This document shows positions 1 to 8,175 of a stretch of 47,686 nucleotides of DNA, piece by piece. The notes under the pieces are model-generated. The model was not told the origin of the DNA and made no database searches. It saw only the letters and a program-made list of their open reading frames with translations. Source of the stretch: Chitinophagaceae bacterium. Lineage in GTDB: Bacteria > Bacteroidota > Bacteroidia > Chitinophagales > Chitinophagaceae. The stretch lies in assembly GCA_019247775.1 (NCBI GenBank), contig JAFBAN010000203.1, positions 1 through 47,686 of the forward strand, written 5' to 3'. Within the stretch, counting starts at the first letter, position 1, and each line of letters starts with the position of its first letter. The position numbers and the translations under genes were made by a program.

Positions 1-14
1 CAGCTAAAGCAACC

Positions 15-49
15 ATTCACCATTCACCATTCACAATTCACCATTCACG
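15..49. repeat. Heptad array, ATTCACC family
   Basis: Five back-to-back 7-base words (ATTCACC, ATTCACC, ATTCACA, ATTCACC, ATTCACG) occupy the start of the window. No inverse arm is visible here; it could lie before the window edge. A second word family (next entry) follows after eight bases. Confidence 0.8.
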
Positions 50-56
50 ATCGAAG

Positions 57-104
57 TCTCACGACTGACGTCTCACGCTTCACGATCCACGCCTCGCGAT
101 CCAT
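57..104. repeat. Heptad array, TCTCACG family, abutting a start codon
   Basis: Consecutive 7-base words TCTCACG, ACTGACG, TCTCACG, CTTCACG, ATCCACG, CCTCGCG keep exact phase to base 98, and a last partial word runs into the ATG at 105. The same word family makes the hairpins at 1094-1210 and 16421-16495. The array is therefore the entire leader of the M23 peptidase gene that can be seen. Confidence 0.8.
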
Positions 105-1076
105 ATGAAAAAGGTCAAATACTACTATAACACCCATACGCTTCGCTATGAGAAGCTTGACACGCCGCTGCGGGTACGGCTGCTTCGTGTGATCGGGTTT
201 ATTGCAGCTTCTATTGTGACCGGAGCCATTATTTTCGCCATTGCATTTCAATACATCGATTCTCCCAAAGAAAAATTCCTGCGCCAACAGAATGACGATC
301 TCAAGGAAAGTTACAGTGTATTTGCAGAACGGATCAAGCAACTGGAACTGCAGATGGACGAGATAGAGAACAGGGATAATACCGTGTACAGATCCATTTT
401 TGAATCGCAACCCATTCCCGACAGCGCCCGAATCCTGGATATGGAACGCAAAAATGAAGTGAAACTGGTGCAGCAGATGGGTGAAACGGAGCTGGTGAAA
501 AGTATTACCGCACAGCTGAATAATCTTTTGCTTCGCACGGCTTACCAGGTGAAGTCCTTCGATGAGATCGATAATATGGTAAAGAACAAAGAAAAGCTGC
601 TGGCCGCCATCCCAGCCATCCAGCCGGTGAGCAACAAGGAACTCAGCCGTATCGCTTCCGGTTTCGGCTATCGTATCGATCCTGTGTATAAAGAGCGGAG
701 AGCGCATATGGGTCTCGATTTTACCGCCCCGCAGGGAACACCCATCTACGCTACCGCCGACGGAACGGTGAGCGATGCCGGTTTCAATACCGGCGGTTTC
801 GGCAACCGCGTTATCATCCGTCATGGATATGGTTACGAAACCTGGTACGGACACATGTACCGCATCAAAGCGCGGGTAGGCGAGCGCGTAAAGCGAGGCG
901 AAGTGATCGGTTATATCGGCAATACCGGTAAAAGCACAGGTCCGCATTGCCACTATGAAGTGCACCGCAATGGCATCGCGGTCGACCCCATTTATTATTT
1001 CTACAATGATCTCACACCGGCCCAGTTCGACAGGATCCTGAAACTGGCCGCAGCGAGCAATCAGAGCTTCGATTAG
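105..1076 (+). CDS. M23 family metallopeptidase, membrane anchored
   Basis: Predicted zinc peptidase that cleaves peptidoglycan cross-links, or a LytM-like regulator of such enzymes, acting outside the inner membrane. The 323-residue protein has a short cytoplasmic N-terminus, one membrane segment at about residues 30-50, a coiled-coil-like stretch at about 55-95, and a C-terminal LytM/M23 domain from about 185. The metal and catalytic residues of the family are present: H201 and D205 in HMGLDF, and the HxH pair H281/H283 in GPHCHYE, so it is probably active rather than degenerate. ATG at 105 is chosen because the membrane segment follows directly. The leader is a heptad repeat array and another array follows the stop codon. 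No operon partner in the window shares its function, although mreBCD lies 13 kb away. Confidence 0.93.
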   Translation: MKKVKYYYNTHTLRYEKLDTPLRVRLLRVIGFIAASIVTGAIIFAIAFQYIDSPKEKFLRQQNDDLKESYSVFAERIKQLELQMDEIENRDNTVYRSIFESQPIPDSARILDMERKNEVKLVQQMGETELVKSITAQLNNLLLRTAYQVKSFDEIDNMVKNKEKLLAAIPAIQPVSNKELSRIASGFGYRIDPVYKERRAHMGLDFTAPQGTPIYATADGTVSDAGFNTGGFGNRVIIRHGYGYETWYGHMYRIKARVGERVKRGEVIGYIGNTGKSTGPHCHYEVHRNGIAVDPIYYFYNDLTPAQFDRILKLAAASNQSFD

Positions 1077-1093
1077 GGATCGTGGGCGTCAAT

Positions 1094-1210
1094 CGTGAGA
1101 CGTCAGACGTGAAACGTGAGTAAAGCTGTAGTTTATCGTCACGCCTATTCCCCACATTCCTGTTTAACGCCTAATATTCAAGTCTCACGTCTCACGCCTC
1201 ACGTCTCACG
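1094..1210. repeat. Heptad hairpin, TCTCACG family
   Basis: The left arm is CGTGAGA, CGTCAGA, CGTGAAA, CGTGAGT (1094-1121). The right arm is TCTCACG, TCTCACG, CCTCACG, TCTCACG (1183-1210). The arms are inverse complements, separated by a 61-base loop with no repeat character. Left and right arms are nearly identical in sequence to those at 16421-16495. Confidence 0.85.
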
Positions 1211-1241
1211 TTTCCTGATGATTATTTCCGAACTTTAGCAA

Positions 1242-1472
1242 ATGGAGCCCGGTGTAAAAAAATACCTGATCAGGATCGTGAACACCTTGTCGCTGGGATT
1301 GCTCTGGATGGCTTTGAACAGTACGTTCGGGATCATGTATGACTATGCATTCATTCACGACCGGTTGAGCATCGGCAATATTCTGTTCTACACCTGGTTC
1401 CTGGCAAGCCTTACCGCTTTTCTCTGGTGGGTCGTTAAAATATGGAGTAAGCCGATAAATTTCGAAGAATAA
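1242..1472 (+). CDS. Small membrane protein of unknown function
   Basis: A 76-residue protein with two hydrophobic segments (about residues 10-28 and 44-65), so probably a two-pass inner membrane protein. I do not recognise a family. It starts at ATG 1242, 32 bases after the heptad hairpin, and lies 50-odd bases before another small membrane protein on the same strand, so the two may be co-transcribed. It has a typical codon pattern and a charged tail (KIWSKPINFEE), which supports it as a real gene rather than a chance ORF. Confidence 0.65.
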   Translation: MEPGVKKYLIRIVNTLSLGLLWMALNSTFGIMYDYAFIHDRLSIGNILFYTWFLASLTAFLWWVVKIWSKPINFEE

Positions 1473-1525
1473 TCCCTGCTTCAGGTTGTTAACGGATGGC
1501 TTTTCGTTACTTTCAGTTTCAAACC

Positions 1526-1939
1526 ATGGGCATGTCTCTGAAGAAGATTTCAAAATGGATGATGATCTCGGGCGTTTTAATGATCTGGTCTGTGAAATTC
1601 GTGATCAGGCCCTTTGTACATATTCCTGCTGCGTTGAAACCGCTTGTTGGATTTGCACCGAACCTGATCGGTTCTTTCCTGCTGCCTTTCGGCGCTTACC
1701 TGTTCTTCAGAAAGATATTCCGCCTGCAAACCGCCGCCGATCTCAACCGCACCTGTTCATTCGGATTGTTGCTGGTGATCATCAACGAGTACCTGCAGCG
1801 CATCCCCGTATTCGGCCGCACATTCGATTATCTCGATATTGTTTTTTCTGTGGTAGGCGTATTTGCCGGTCATCTTGTATTCAGCAGGCTATTGCATAGA
1901 TCGGCGCGGTCGCTCATCAGTTCTTCGCATCCAGTATAA
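1526..1939 (+). CDS. Small multi-pass membrane protein, possibly VanZ-like
   Basis: A 137-residue protein with about four hydrophobic segments. The pattern NEYLQRIPVFGRTFDYLDIVFSVVG resembles the short VanZ-like membrane proteins, in which a conserved acidic residue lies in a helix followed by a D-x-x-D-x-x-x-N/S-x-x-G type motif, but the match is weak. The ORF opens at 1496. I prefer ATG 1526 (or 1532) because the extra residues before it are not membrane-like. Its 3' end overlaps the 3' end of the convergent SPFH gene by 23 bases, so no terminator can lie between them. It is probably co-transcribed with the small membrane protein upstream. Confidence 0.6.
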   Translation: MGMSLKKISKWMMISGVLMIWSVKFVIRPFVHIPAALKPLVGFAPNLIGSFLLPFGAYLFFRKIFRLQTAADLNRTCSFGLLLVIINEYLQRIPVFGRTFDYLDIVFSVVGVFAGHLVFSRLLHRSARSLISSSHPV

Positions 1940-2822
1940 CCGGTGTTTTACCACCGCCCATAATGATCACTTTCGAATTTGGTGACGTGATCAGTCCTTT
2001 GGTGACCTGGATCTGCTCATACTGCAGCTGTTTATCGCTGAGTCCCGTGCTGATAATCCGCTGGTAGTCGGCAATACCCTGCGCTTCAACCCGTTTACGC
2101 TCGGCTTCCTGTTTCTCCTTCTGCAGCACGAATTCCATTTTCTGTGCATCCTGCTCCGCTTTGATCTTTTCTTCTATCGAACCTTTTACGGTCGAGGGCA
2201 GTGTGATGTTGCGTACCAGCAGCTGTTCCAGTATCAGCCCGCGTTTTTTGAAATCTTCCTCAATGCTTTTGAAGATCCGGCCCTGGAACAGATCACGTTT
2301 ATTGGAGTACAGATCTACCGCTGTAAAATAAACCGCATTATCCCTGATCTTGGTGCGGGTAAGGGGCCTTACGATCTTGTCGCGGTAGTCCAGGCCGGTC
2401 TCGCGCATGATGCGCGGGGCTTCATTGCTGATCACCCGGTACAATACAGTCAGATCGATGATCACTTCCAGGCCATCGGCAGTAAGTACACGGATGGCGT
2501 CGTCGCCGGCCTTATCGCCTTCGTCGTGCACGCCGCTCATGGTGTAATTCTGGGTTTTGACATCAACTGTCTTTACATCCACCAGTGGATTGACCAGGTT
2601 GAGTCCGCTGTACAGCACGTTGTCGTCCACCTTACCGAACAGGGATTTAACGCCTACCTGGCCTGCATCGATCTGTTGTATACAGGAAGTAAGAAAACCG
2701 ATAATGATAATGACAATGCCACCGATGCGCAGGCCATTGGATACTTTGTGCAGCGCTTCATTCTGCCTGGCAATAACGAGTCCGGCTATCAGGATAATGA
2801 CGCCGAGTATGATGAGTACCAT
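1917..2822 (-). CDS. SPFH/band 7 (prohibitin-like) membrane protein
   Basis: A 301-residue protein with two N-terminal hydrophobic segments (about residues 1-18 and 28-48), an SPFH/band 7 domain at about 50-230, and a charged coiled-coil stretch rich in E, K and A at about 215-260 (EEKIKAEQDAQKMEF). This is the prohibitin/stomatin layout. Such proteins form ring-like scaffolds at the membrane and often protect or regulate membrane proteases, but the partner cannot be told from this sequence. A cysteine in the second hydrophobic stretch (TSCIQQ) could be a lipid-attachment site but is not in a classical N-terminal lipobox. The ATG at 2822 opens directly on the first membrane segment. Confidence 0.9.
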   Translation of the reverse strand: MVLIILGVIILIAGLVIARQNEALHKVSNGLRIGGIVIIIIGFLTSCIQQIDAGQVGVKSLFGKVDDNVLYSGLNLVNPLVDVKTVDVKTQNYTMSGVHDEGDKAGDDAIRVLTADGLEVIIDLTVLYRVISNEAPRIMRETGLDYRDKIVRPLTRTKIRDNAVYFTAVDLYSNKRDLFQGRIFKSIEEDFKKRGLILEQLLVRNITLPSTVKGSIEEKIKAEQDAQKMEFVLQKEKQEAERKRVEAQGIADYQRIISTGLSDKQLQYEQIQVTKGLITSPNSKVIIMGGGKTPVILDAKN

Positions 2823-2879
2823 ATAGAAAGTTTTGGTTGAATTGATCTATCAGTCGCTGAGCCTGCAAAAACATTACAG

Positions 2880-3332
2880 CTAACTGCTGTGATCCGCCAC
2901 GATCACCCACTGCCCATCGATCTTACGCAGCAGCAAGGTATAATATCCTTCCAGGTTGCCGATACTGCGGTGTAATGTCCACTTGCCAAGCAGAAAATAG
3001 CTGGTGGCGGACACAGGTTCCAGTTTGAGGATATCGAAATGCAGCTTGCCCATGGCCACGGTATCGGGATATCCTTTTTTATAATTCGCAAGTGCCGCCC
3101 GATAGCCATACCTCGGTCCGTTCTTACCTACGAACAGCAGGCTGTCGTTGTTCCAGTAGCCCACCATAAAGCCCTCGATATTGCCTTTGTTCCACTGTTC
3201 GGTCTGGCGGGCCAGCAATTGCCGGATGGCCTGTTCGTCTTTAGACTGGGCATAGGTAAAGAGCGAGAGAAAAGTAAAAATGGTTAAAGTGGTAAAAAGC
3301 GGTAAATGGTTCTTGCGGGTTCCGGATGGCAT
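2880..3332 (-). CDS. Secreted DUF4440/SnoaL-like (NTF2 fold) protein
   Basis: A 150-residue exported protein. Residues 1-29 form a signal peptide (RK n-region, L/F/T-rich core, cleavage probable after TYA). The mature part has the pattern of DUF4440 proteins: an opening helix (EQAIRQLLARQTEQWNKGN), a WNNDSLLFVG strand, and a closing IDGQWVIVADHSS. These NTF2-fold domains are small-ligand pockets of mostly unknown role. The ORF opens at 3368, but ATG 3332 is chosen because it starts the signal peptide. Part of the signal-peptide coding DNA (3282-3298) matches, base for base over 17 bases, the intergenic repeat at 7442-7458. It lies downstream of mnmD on the same strand and may be co-transcribed with it. 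Confidence 0.75.
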   Translation of the reverse strand: MPSGTRKNHLPLFTTLTIFTFLSLFTYAQSKDEQAIRQLLARQTEQWNKGNIEGFMVGYWNNDSLLFVGKNGPRYGYRAALANYKKGYPDTVAMGKLHFDILKLEPVSATSYFLLGKWTLHRSIGNLEGYYTLLLRKIDGQWVIVADHSS

Positions 3333-3368
3333 GCTGTTGTTTTTATGAAAGCTACACAAAAACCGCAA

Positions 3369-4028
3369 TTATTTCCAGGCCCTTACTATTTCCCGTTTGC
3401 CGGGCGGACCGGGTATTTTGGTGACGTCGAATCCCGCGGCTGTCAACGCCCGGCGAACATTGCTTTTGCTGCTGTACGTCAGCAGGGCACCGCCCGACAG
3501 CAGCAGCCCATACAACTGTTCGAAGAATGCCTGGCTCCATAGCTCGGGCTGCACATCCGGTGCGAACGCATCGAGGTAGATGCCATGCACAGGTTGGAGC
3601 GGGAGTGCTGCGGGGAGTGCGATCTGCAGTTTCAGTAAACTGAAATAAGGGCTGATATCGGTTTCTTTTTCCCATTCGGCTTCATGTATTTTGTTGAACA
3701 GCTCCTGCTGTGCCATAAGGCTGCCATAATTCAGCTGTCCTGTTTCTGCTTCGGTAAGGGGATATTTTTCAATACCGGAATACCGGATCCAGCGTTGATG
3801 CAGGCCCGCTTCCCGCGCGCTAAGCAGCGCATTCAGCCCGGTGCCGAAACCGATCTCCAGCAAACGCAAGGGATCACCCGGGAACTTTTCAAACAGGACC
3901 ATCAGTCCCGACCGCACAAATACATGCATGCTTTCCTGGATAGCCCCGTGGTGACTATGGTAACTCACATTCATTTCCGGAATGGAGATGGTATGCGAGC
4001 CGTCGGCGGTGAGTTGGAGTTGACGCAA
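3369..4028 (-). CDS. mnmD: tRNA (mnm5s2U34) methyltransferase MnmD, stand-alone
   Basis: A SAM-dependent methyltransferase (219 residues) predicted to complete the 5-methylaminomethyl-2-thiouridine modification at the tRNA wobble position. It has a glycine-rich SAM motif (LLEIGFGTGLNAL, about residues 57-70) and the family signature YLDAFAPDVQPELWS (about 150-165). It corresponds only to the methyltransferase half of E. coli MnmC; the FAD oxidase half is absent, as expected for the MnmD form. The start is TTG at 4028. The upstream reading frame is pure heptad repeat without any ATG, and homologous N-termini (xLQLTADGSHT) fit this start. The repeat array begins two bases before it. Confidence 0.88.
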   Translation of the reverse strand: MRQLQLTADGSHTISIPEMNVSYHSHHGAIQESMHVFVRSGLMVLFEKFPGDPLRLLEIGFGTGLNALLSAREAGLHQRWIRYSGIEKYPLTEAETGQLNYGSLMAQQELFNKIHEAEWEKETDISPYFSLLKLQIALPAALPLQPVHGIYLDAFAPDVQPELWSQAFFEQLYGLLLSGGALLTYSSKSNVRRALTAAGFDVTKIPGPPGKREIVRAWK

Positions 4029-4030
4029 TG

Positions 4031-4086
4031 GGAGTCTGGAGTTAGGAGTTAGGAGTTTGGAGTTTGGAGTTTGGAGTTTGGAGTTT
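4031..4086. repeat. Heptad array, GGAGTCT/GGAGTTT family
   Basis: Eight exact-phase 7-base words (GGAGTCT, GGAGTTA twice, GGAGTTT five times) fill most of the gap between the divergent mnmD and the DNA glycosylase. It is single-armed with no inverse partner here. The same words form the hairpin at 38102-38191. Confidence 0.9.
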
Positions 4087-4164
4087 GGGATAAAGATAGA
4101 GCAAGGTAGGGAGAAGGGAAGGTTGGTTGGCGGGTAAGAGGGGGCTTTTTATTATCTTGGGCGG

Positions 4165-4773
4165 ATGGAATATGTTGCACATTTACAGAAGGACAAGAGG
4201 CTGGCGAAAACGATCGGGGAGGATCTGCATGAACTGACACTGCATAAGAATATCCCGGTACGCATTATGGCCAGCATCATCAGTCAGCAGTTAAGTACCA
4301 AGGTTGCTAAAGTGATCTTCAAGCGTTTTCTCGATCTCTATAAGGGCAAGGAGCCTAAACCGCAGCAGGTACTGGATACGCCCGCTGAAAAACTTCGCGC
4401 CATCGGTCTGAGCAATGCCAAAGTAAGTTATGTTCATAATGTGGCGCAGTTCTGCATCGATCACAAAATAACCGATAAGAAACTGCTGGCGATGTCCAAT
4501 GAGGAGATCATTGAACTGTTGGTGCAGATCAAAGGCATCGGCAAATGGTCGGTGGAGATGCTGCTGATGTTCACTCTCGGCAGGGAAGACGTATTTGCAG
4601 TGGATGATCTGGGTATCCAGCAGGCCATGATCAAGCTGTACAAACTGGATCCGGCAGACAAAAAAGCTATGAAAGAAAAAATGCTGAAGCTCTCAGAAAA
4701 ATGGAGCCCTTACCGCACTTATGCCTGCCTGCATCTCTGGCGCTGGAAAGACAATACGCCTGTGCAGAAATAG
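4165..4773 (+). CDS. DNA-3-methyladenine glycosylase II (AlkA-like, HhH-GPD)
   Basis: A base-excision-repair glycosylase expected to remove alkylated purines from DNA. The 202-residue protein has a helix-hairpin-helix (LVQIKGIGKWSVEM, about 119-132) followed by a VFAVDDLG segment. Its Asp pair at 147-148 holds the catalytic aspartate of the AlkA type. The closing part (SPYRTYACLHLWRW) is also characteristic of AlkA. There are no cysteines for an iron-sulfur cluster, which separates it from the nth product at 44.8 kb. It lacks the N-terminal mixed alpha/beta domain of E. coli AlkA, so it is the short form. It stands alone, divergent from mnmD and convergent with ppc (24-base gap). Confidence 0.9.
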   Translation: MEYVAHLQKDKRLAKTIGEDLHELTLHKNIPVRIMASIISQQLSTKVAKVIFKRFLDLYKGKEPKPQQVLDTPAEKLRAIGLSNAKVSYVHNVAQFCIDHKITDKKLLAMSNEEIIELLVQIKGIGKWSVEMLLMFTLGREDVFAVDDLGIQQAMIKLYKLDPADKKAMKEKMLKLSEKWSPYRTYACLHLWRWKDNTPVQK

Positions 4774-4797
4774 TTCCGGTGCTTACAAGGGGGTTGC

Positions 4798-7383
4798 TCA
4801 GGCCGAATTCCTTGCGGCATTGATAATGCCGAACATACTGCGCGTGACCAGTTTTTCATACACTGTTTTGGTTTCCGCATTTGTTTCGTTGCTGTGCAGG
4901 TGATGCAGGGCATATTGCTGAATGGTAAGCAGCGGCAATACGATCTTATCGCGCATCAGGATAGAAGCGCGGCCTGTCTTATCGTCCTGCATTAACTCTT
5001 TTGAGCCCGATAGCTCCAGTACCAGTTGGGCGGTAAGGTCGAATTCGCGTTTGATCAGTTCCCAAATAGGGCCATAGGTCGGATCCTCCTTGATGTATCG
5101 TGTGGGTGCGAAATTCGATTTAAGCATGCTCATCATGCTGTTGTCGATCAGCGTGCGGAAGAAAAGCGTATTCCGGAACATGGCTTTCACATCCTCCCAC
5201 ATTCCTTTTTCCTTTACCTGCTGCAAGGCCGTACCCACACCGAAATAACCAGGTACATTTTGCTTGAGCTGGCTCCAGCTTCCTACAAAAGGCACCGCAC
5301 GCAGATCTTCGAATTTCAGTCCACCGCCGCCGCCGCGTTTGGCAGGGCGGCTCGCGATATTGCTTTTGCTGTAATAATCCAGCGGACTGAATTGCTGCAG
5401 GTAACTCAGGAATAACGGATGGGTTTTAAAAGACTGGTAAACCTCGTAACTTATCTTGCCCAGTTCTTCGAGCAGGTGCCGGTCGTGGTTGGAGATCTGC
5501 GCGCGCGTGTCGCTGAATAGTTCATTGCTGACCCCTGCGCTCAACAGCTGCTCCAGGTTGAACTGCGAAGACTGGATGGTGCCGAAATTGGAAGTGATGG
5601 TCTGCCCCTGGATGGTAAGCTGGATCTCTTCATTCTCGATGGTACTGCCGAGCGAGGCATAGAATTTATTGGTCTTGCCGCCGCCGCGCGAAGGTGGTCC
5701 CCCACGGCCATCGAAGAACTTGGCCCTGATATCGTATTTGCGCGAGATCGCGGTCAGGTTTTCCTTGGCTGTGTAAATGCTCCAGTTGGCCTGCAGGTAT
5801 CCGCCGTCTTTGGTGCCGTCGCTGAAACCGAGCATGATGGTTTGCTGGCGCTGGCGGCTTTCCAGGTGCTGTTTATACACCGGCAGCCGGTATAAGGATT
5901 CCATGATCTGTTCGGCCGCAGCAAGATCGTTAACGGTCTCGAATAAGGGAACGATGTCGAGTGTCAGCTGTTCCGTATCCCAGCCGCAGAGCCGCGCAAG
6001 GGCATACACTTCCATCACGTTCACCGCACTCTGACAATTGCTGATGATATAACGCTGGCATCCCTGGATGCCGTTCTGCTGCTGGATGGTGCGGATGGCG
6101 CAGACACTGAGTAAGGTTTCTTTGGTCAACTCATCTTTCATCAACTGCGGATCAACCCTGGTGCGTATGGCCGCAAGGTGTTCCATTTTTTCGGCAGGTG
6201 AGAACGAATCGTAGTTGTCTGGAAAGATCCCGGGCTGACCTGCGGCTTTCAACTCACTGTTTACCTGGGCCAGTACTTTGGTGTGGATCCGGCTGTCCTG
6301 GCGGATATCGAGCGCGGCGAAATGCGTACCGAATATTTTTATTTTATGGATCAGGCTGTCCAGGCGCTGCAGGAACAGCGAATGATGCTGCAATACGATC
6401 AGCTCGCGCATGGCATAGAGTTGCTGCAGCAGGTCCTGTGCCGTAAGGCGTTTGGCTTCCCTGGGCCTGAACACGTTTTCGTACAGTTGTTGTTCGAGGC
6501 TGTGGATCATCGTATCCACACCGGTAAAAGTGAGTCGACGTGCGAGTTTACGGACATCGCGGTAGTAGCATACGATAATGGCGCTGCGCAACGCTTCGGC
6601 TACCCGCAGGGTAATATCGGCGGTAACAAAAGGGTTGCCATCGCGGTCGCCCCCGGGCCAGAAACCGAGTTCGATAAACGGATTATCGCCGTCGAACTGG
6701 CTGTCGAATACTTCCTGGTTGATGTAGTTATAAATATTGCCGATCGAATGGTAGAGGATATTCTCGAGGTACCACATCAGGTTCACCGCCTCGTCGAAAG
6801 GGGTCGGCTGCTTCTTGTTGAAGAAAGGGGTGATGCCGAGTTGCTGGATATACTGGTTGATGGTATGAAAATCATTCCGGCTAATGGCTTCACTCATATC
6901 GTGAATGATGCCTAGTACGGAACCGGGATAAAACTGTGTGGGATGCGCTGTTAATACCACCCGCACTTTAAATTTCCGGAGCTTGTTCTTCAGTGCCTGG
7001 GTCTTGCCGGCAAATGCAGCTTCATTGAACAGGCCTTTGAGGCTGCCGGCGCCATCCATATTGTTGACGGTGGTGAAAGCCGCGTCCTCGATGGCATCGA
7101 ACAGCACGATCTGCCGCTCTATGTACTGCACGAACTTGAACAGCCGGTCTACTTTTTCGGTTTCGGTCTTAACCGTAGTATGCTGTTCAAAAAAATGGTC
7201 GATGATCTGCATCGGATTCCGCCCTTCTGCATAGCCGTCGATGCAGGCCTGCAGTAAAATGGGTAACAATGCGCCTACATTGGCGATGCCTGAAAAAGGA
7301 AGTGCGGCGAAAAGGCTGTTGTAGATAACATACTTGTCCGTTACATTCCGCTTGAAATTGCTGATGTATAGTGAAGATGACAT
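4798..7383 (-). CDS. ppc: Phosphoenolpyruvate carboxylase, Bacteroidota type
   Basis: It forms oxaloacetate from PEP and bicarbonate, replenishing the TCA cycle. The 861-residue protein carries the core family segments in order: VLTAHPTQ (H147), WPGGDRDGNPF (about 244-254), LGFSDGTKDGGY, FFDGRGGPPSRGGG, SRPAKRGGGG and the LRAVPFVGSWSQ segment. Two signature positions differ from the E. coli enzyme: TAHPTE reads TAHPTQ, and the His of FHGRGG is Asp. The C-terminus is ARNSA where the classical enzymes end RNTG. The arginines and the main histidine are kept, and I believe the same variants occur in other Bacteroidota PEPCs, so activity is likely. It is monocistronic, with a 9-base repeat array between it and the divergent sigma factor gene. 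Confidence 0.95.
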   Translation of the reverse strand: MSSSLYISNFKRNVTDKYVIYNSLFAALPFSGIANVGALLPILLQACIDGYAEGRNPMQIIDHFFEQHTTVKTETEKVDRLFKFVQYIERQIVLFDAIEDAAFTTVNNMDGAGSLKGLFNEAAFAGKTQALKNKLRKFKVRVVLTAHPTQFYPGSVLGIIHDMSEAISRNDFHTINQYIQQLGITPFFNKKQPTPFDEAVNLMWYLENILYHSIGNIYNYINQEVFDSQFDGDNPFIELGFWPGGDRDGNPFVTADITLRVAEALRSAIIVCYYRDVRKLARRLTFTGVDTMIHSLEQQLYENVFRPREAKRLTAQDLLQQLYAMRELIVLQHHSLFLQRLDSLIHKIKIFGTHFAALDIRQDSRIHTKVLAQVNSELKAAGQPGIFPDNYDSFSPAEKMEHLAAIRTRVDPQLMKDELTKETLLSVCAIRTIQQQNGIQGCQRYIISNCQSAVNVMEVYALARLCGWDTEQLTLDIVPLFETVNDLAAAEQIMESLYRLPVYKQHLESRQRQQTIMLGFSDGTKDGGYLQANWSIYTAKENLTAISRKYDIRAKFFDGRGGPPSRGGGKTNKFYASLGSTIENEEIQLTIQGQTITSNFGTIQSSQFNLEQLLSAGVSNELFSDTRAQISNHDRHLLEELGKISYEVYQSFKTHPLFLSYLQQFSPLDYYSKSNIASRPAKRGGGGGLKFEDLRAVPFVGSWSQLKQNVPGYFGVGTALQQVKEKGMWEDVKAMFRNTLFFRTLIDNSMMSMLKSNFAPTRYIKEDPTYGPIWELIKREFDLTAQLVLELSGSKELMQDDKTGRASILMRDKIVLPLLTIQQYALHHLHSNETNAETKTVYEKLVTRSMFGIINAARNSA

Positions 7384-7441
7384 GATTGCTTGCTTGCTGA
7401 AGTTAGTTGATTTGGGTTGAAATAGTTAAACTGGGTAATGG

Positions 7442-7570
7442 GGTTAAAGTGGTAAAAACGGTTAAAGCGGTTAAAGCGGTGGATGGGTTGAGCAAATCGG
7501 GCAAGAAAGGCGGCACAGATTTTTAGCCTCTGGCCAGTGACCCGCTACCTTTTTAACCATTTTAACTTCA
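7442..7570. repeat. 9-base repeat hairpin, GGTTAAAGC family
   Basis: The left arm is GGTTAAAGT, GGTAAAAAC, GGTTAAAGC, GGTTAAAGC (7442-7477). The right arm, about 7548-7570, reads CTTTTTAACCATTTTAACTT, which is the inverse complement of the same words. It fills the gap between the divergent ppc and sigma factor genes. A possible -7-like TATATTTA sits at 7572-7579 just after the right arm. Confidence 0.75.
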
Positions 7571-7594
7571 CTATATTTATAAAAATTGTTCCGC

Positions 7595-8140
7595 ATGCAG
7601 GGAGACGATAAAACGCTTTTGCTGGAGTTCAGGCAGGATGCCACAAAAGAGCGGGCGTTTACGGCTATCATCAAGAAATACCAGGAGAAGCTGTACTGGC
7701 ATATCCGGCGGATGGTGGTGGATCACGACGATGCCAATGATGTGGTGCAGAATATGTTCATCAAAGTGTGGAAGGGACTGGAGAATTTCAGGGAAGACAG
7801 CCAGCTGTATACCTGGCTCTACCGCATCGCAACCAATGAGGCGCTCAGTTTCCTGGAACAGCAAAAAAAGCGGAATACGGTCAGTTTAACAGATGTGGAG
7901 GAAGGGCTAAGCGATAAGATCAAAGCAGAAGCCAATTTCGACCCTGGTCAGCTGGAGTGGAAGCTGCAGCTGGCTATTCAGCAACTTCCTGATAAACAGC
8001 GACTTGTGTTCAATCTTCGTTATTTTGACGAGCTGCCCTACCAGGAAATGAGCCGGATCCTGGAGACCAGCGAGGGGGCCTTGAAGGCCAGCTACCATCA
8101 TGCAGCCAAAAAAATAGAGGAATTCCTGAAAAATAATTAA
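7595..8140 (+). CDS. ECF-type RNA polymerase sigma factor
   Basis: A 181-residue sigma-70 family protein with region 2 at about residues 20-85 (YQEKLYWHIRRMV, DDANDVVQNMFIKVWKGL) and region 4 at about 125-175 (LPDKQRLVFNLRYFDELPYQEMSRIL, then the recognition helix EGALKASYHHAAKKIE). There is no region 1 or 3, so it is an ECF factor. ATG 7595 is preferred over the TTG at 7586 used in the ORF track. The next two genes follow at short spacing (a TM protein with PxGYF motifs, and a Spy-like periplasmic protein), so this is probably a cell-envelope stress unit. The second gene takes the place where an anti-sigma factor normally sits. Confidence 0.93.
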   Translation: MQGDDKTLLLEFRQDATKERAFTAIIKKYQEKLYWHIRRMVVDHDDANDVVQNMFIKVWKGLENFREDSQLYTWLYRIATNEALSFLEQQKKRNTVSLTDVEEGLSDKIKAEANFDPGQLEWKLQLAIQQLPDKQRLVFNLRYFDELPYQEMSRILETSEGALKASYHHAAKKIEEFLKNN

Positions 8141-8175
8141 ACCAACAGGTCGTATCGGTGTCAAATATTACTGAG

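Noticed and set aside
15-104. Arrays as sequencing adaptor or assembly artefact.
   Set aside because: There are several unrelated word families, in exact phase with neighbouring gene ends, at many internal loci; adaptors would be uniform and at contig ends.
1094-1210. The inverted arms as the ends of a MITE or insertion sequence.
   Set aside because: The arms are tandem words, the loops are unrelated between copies, there is no target-site duplication I can see, and no transposase is present.
4031-4086. Direct repeats as a CRISPR array.
   Set aside because: The units are 7 bases without spacers; no cas genes are present in the window.
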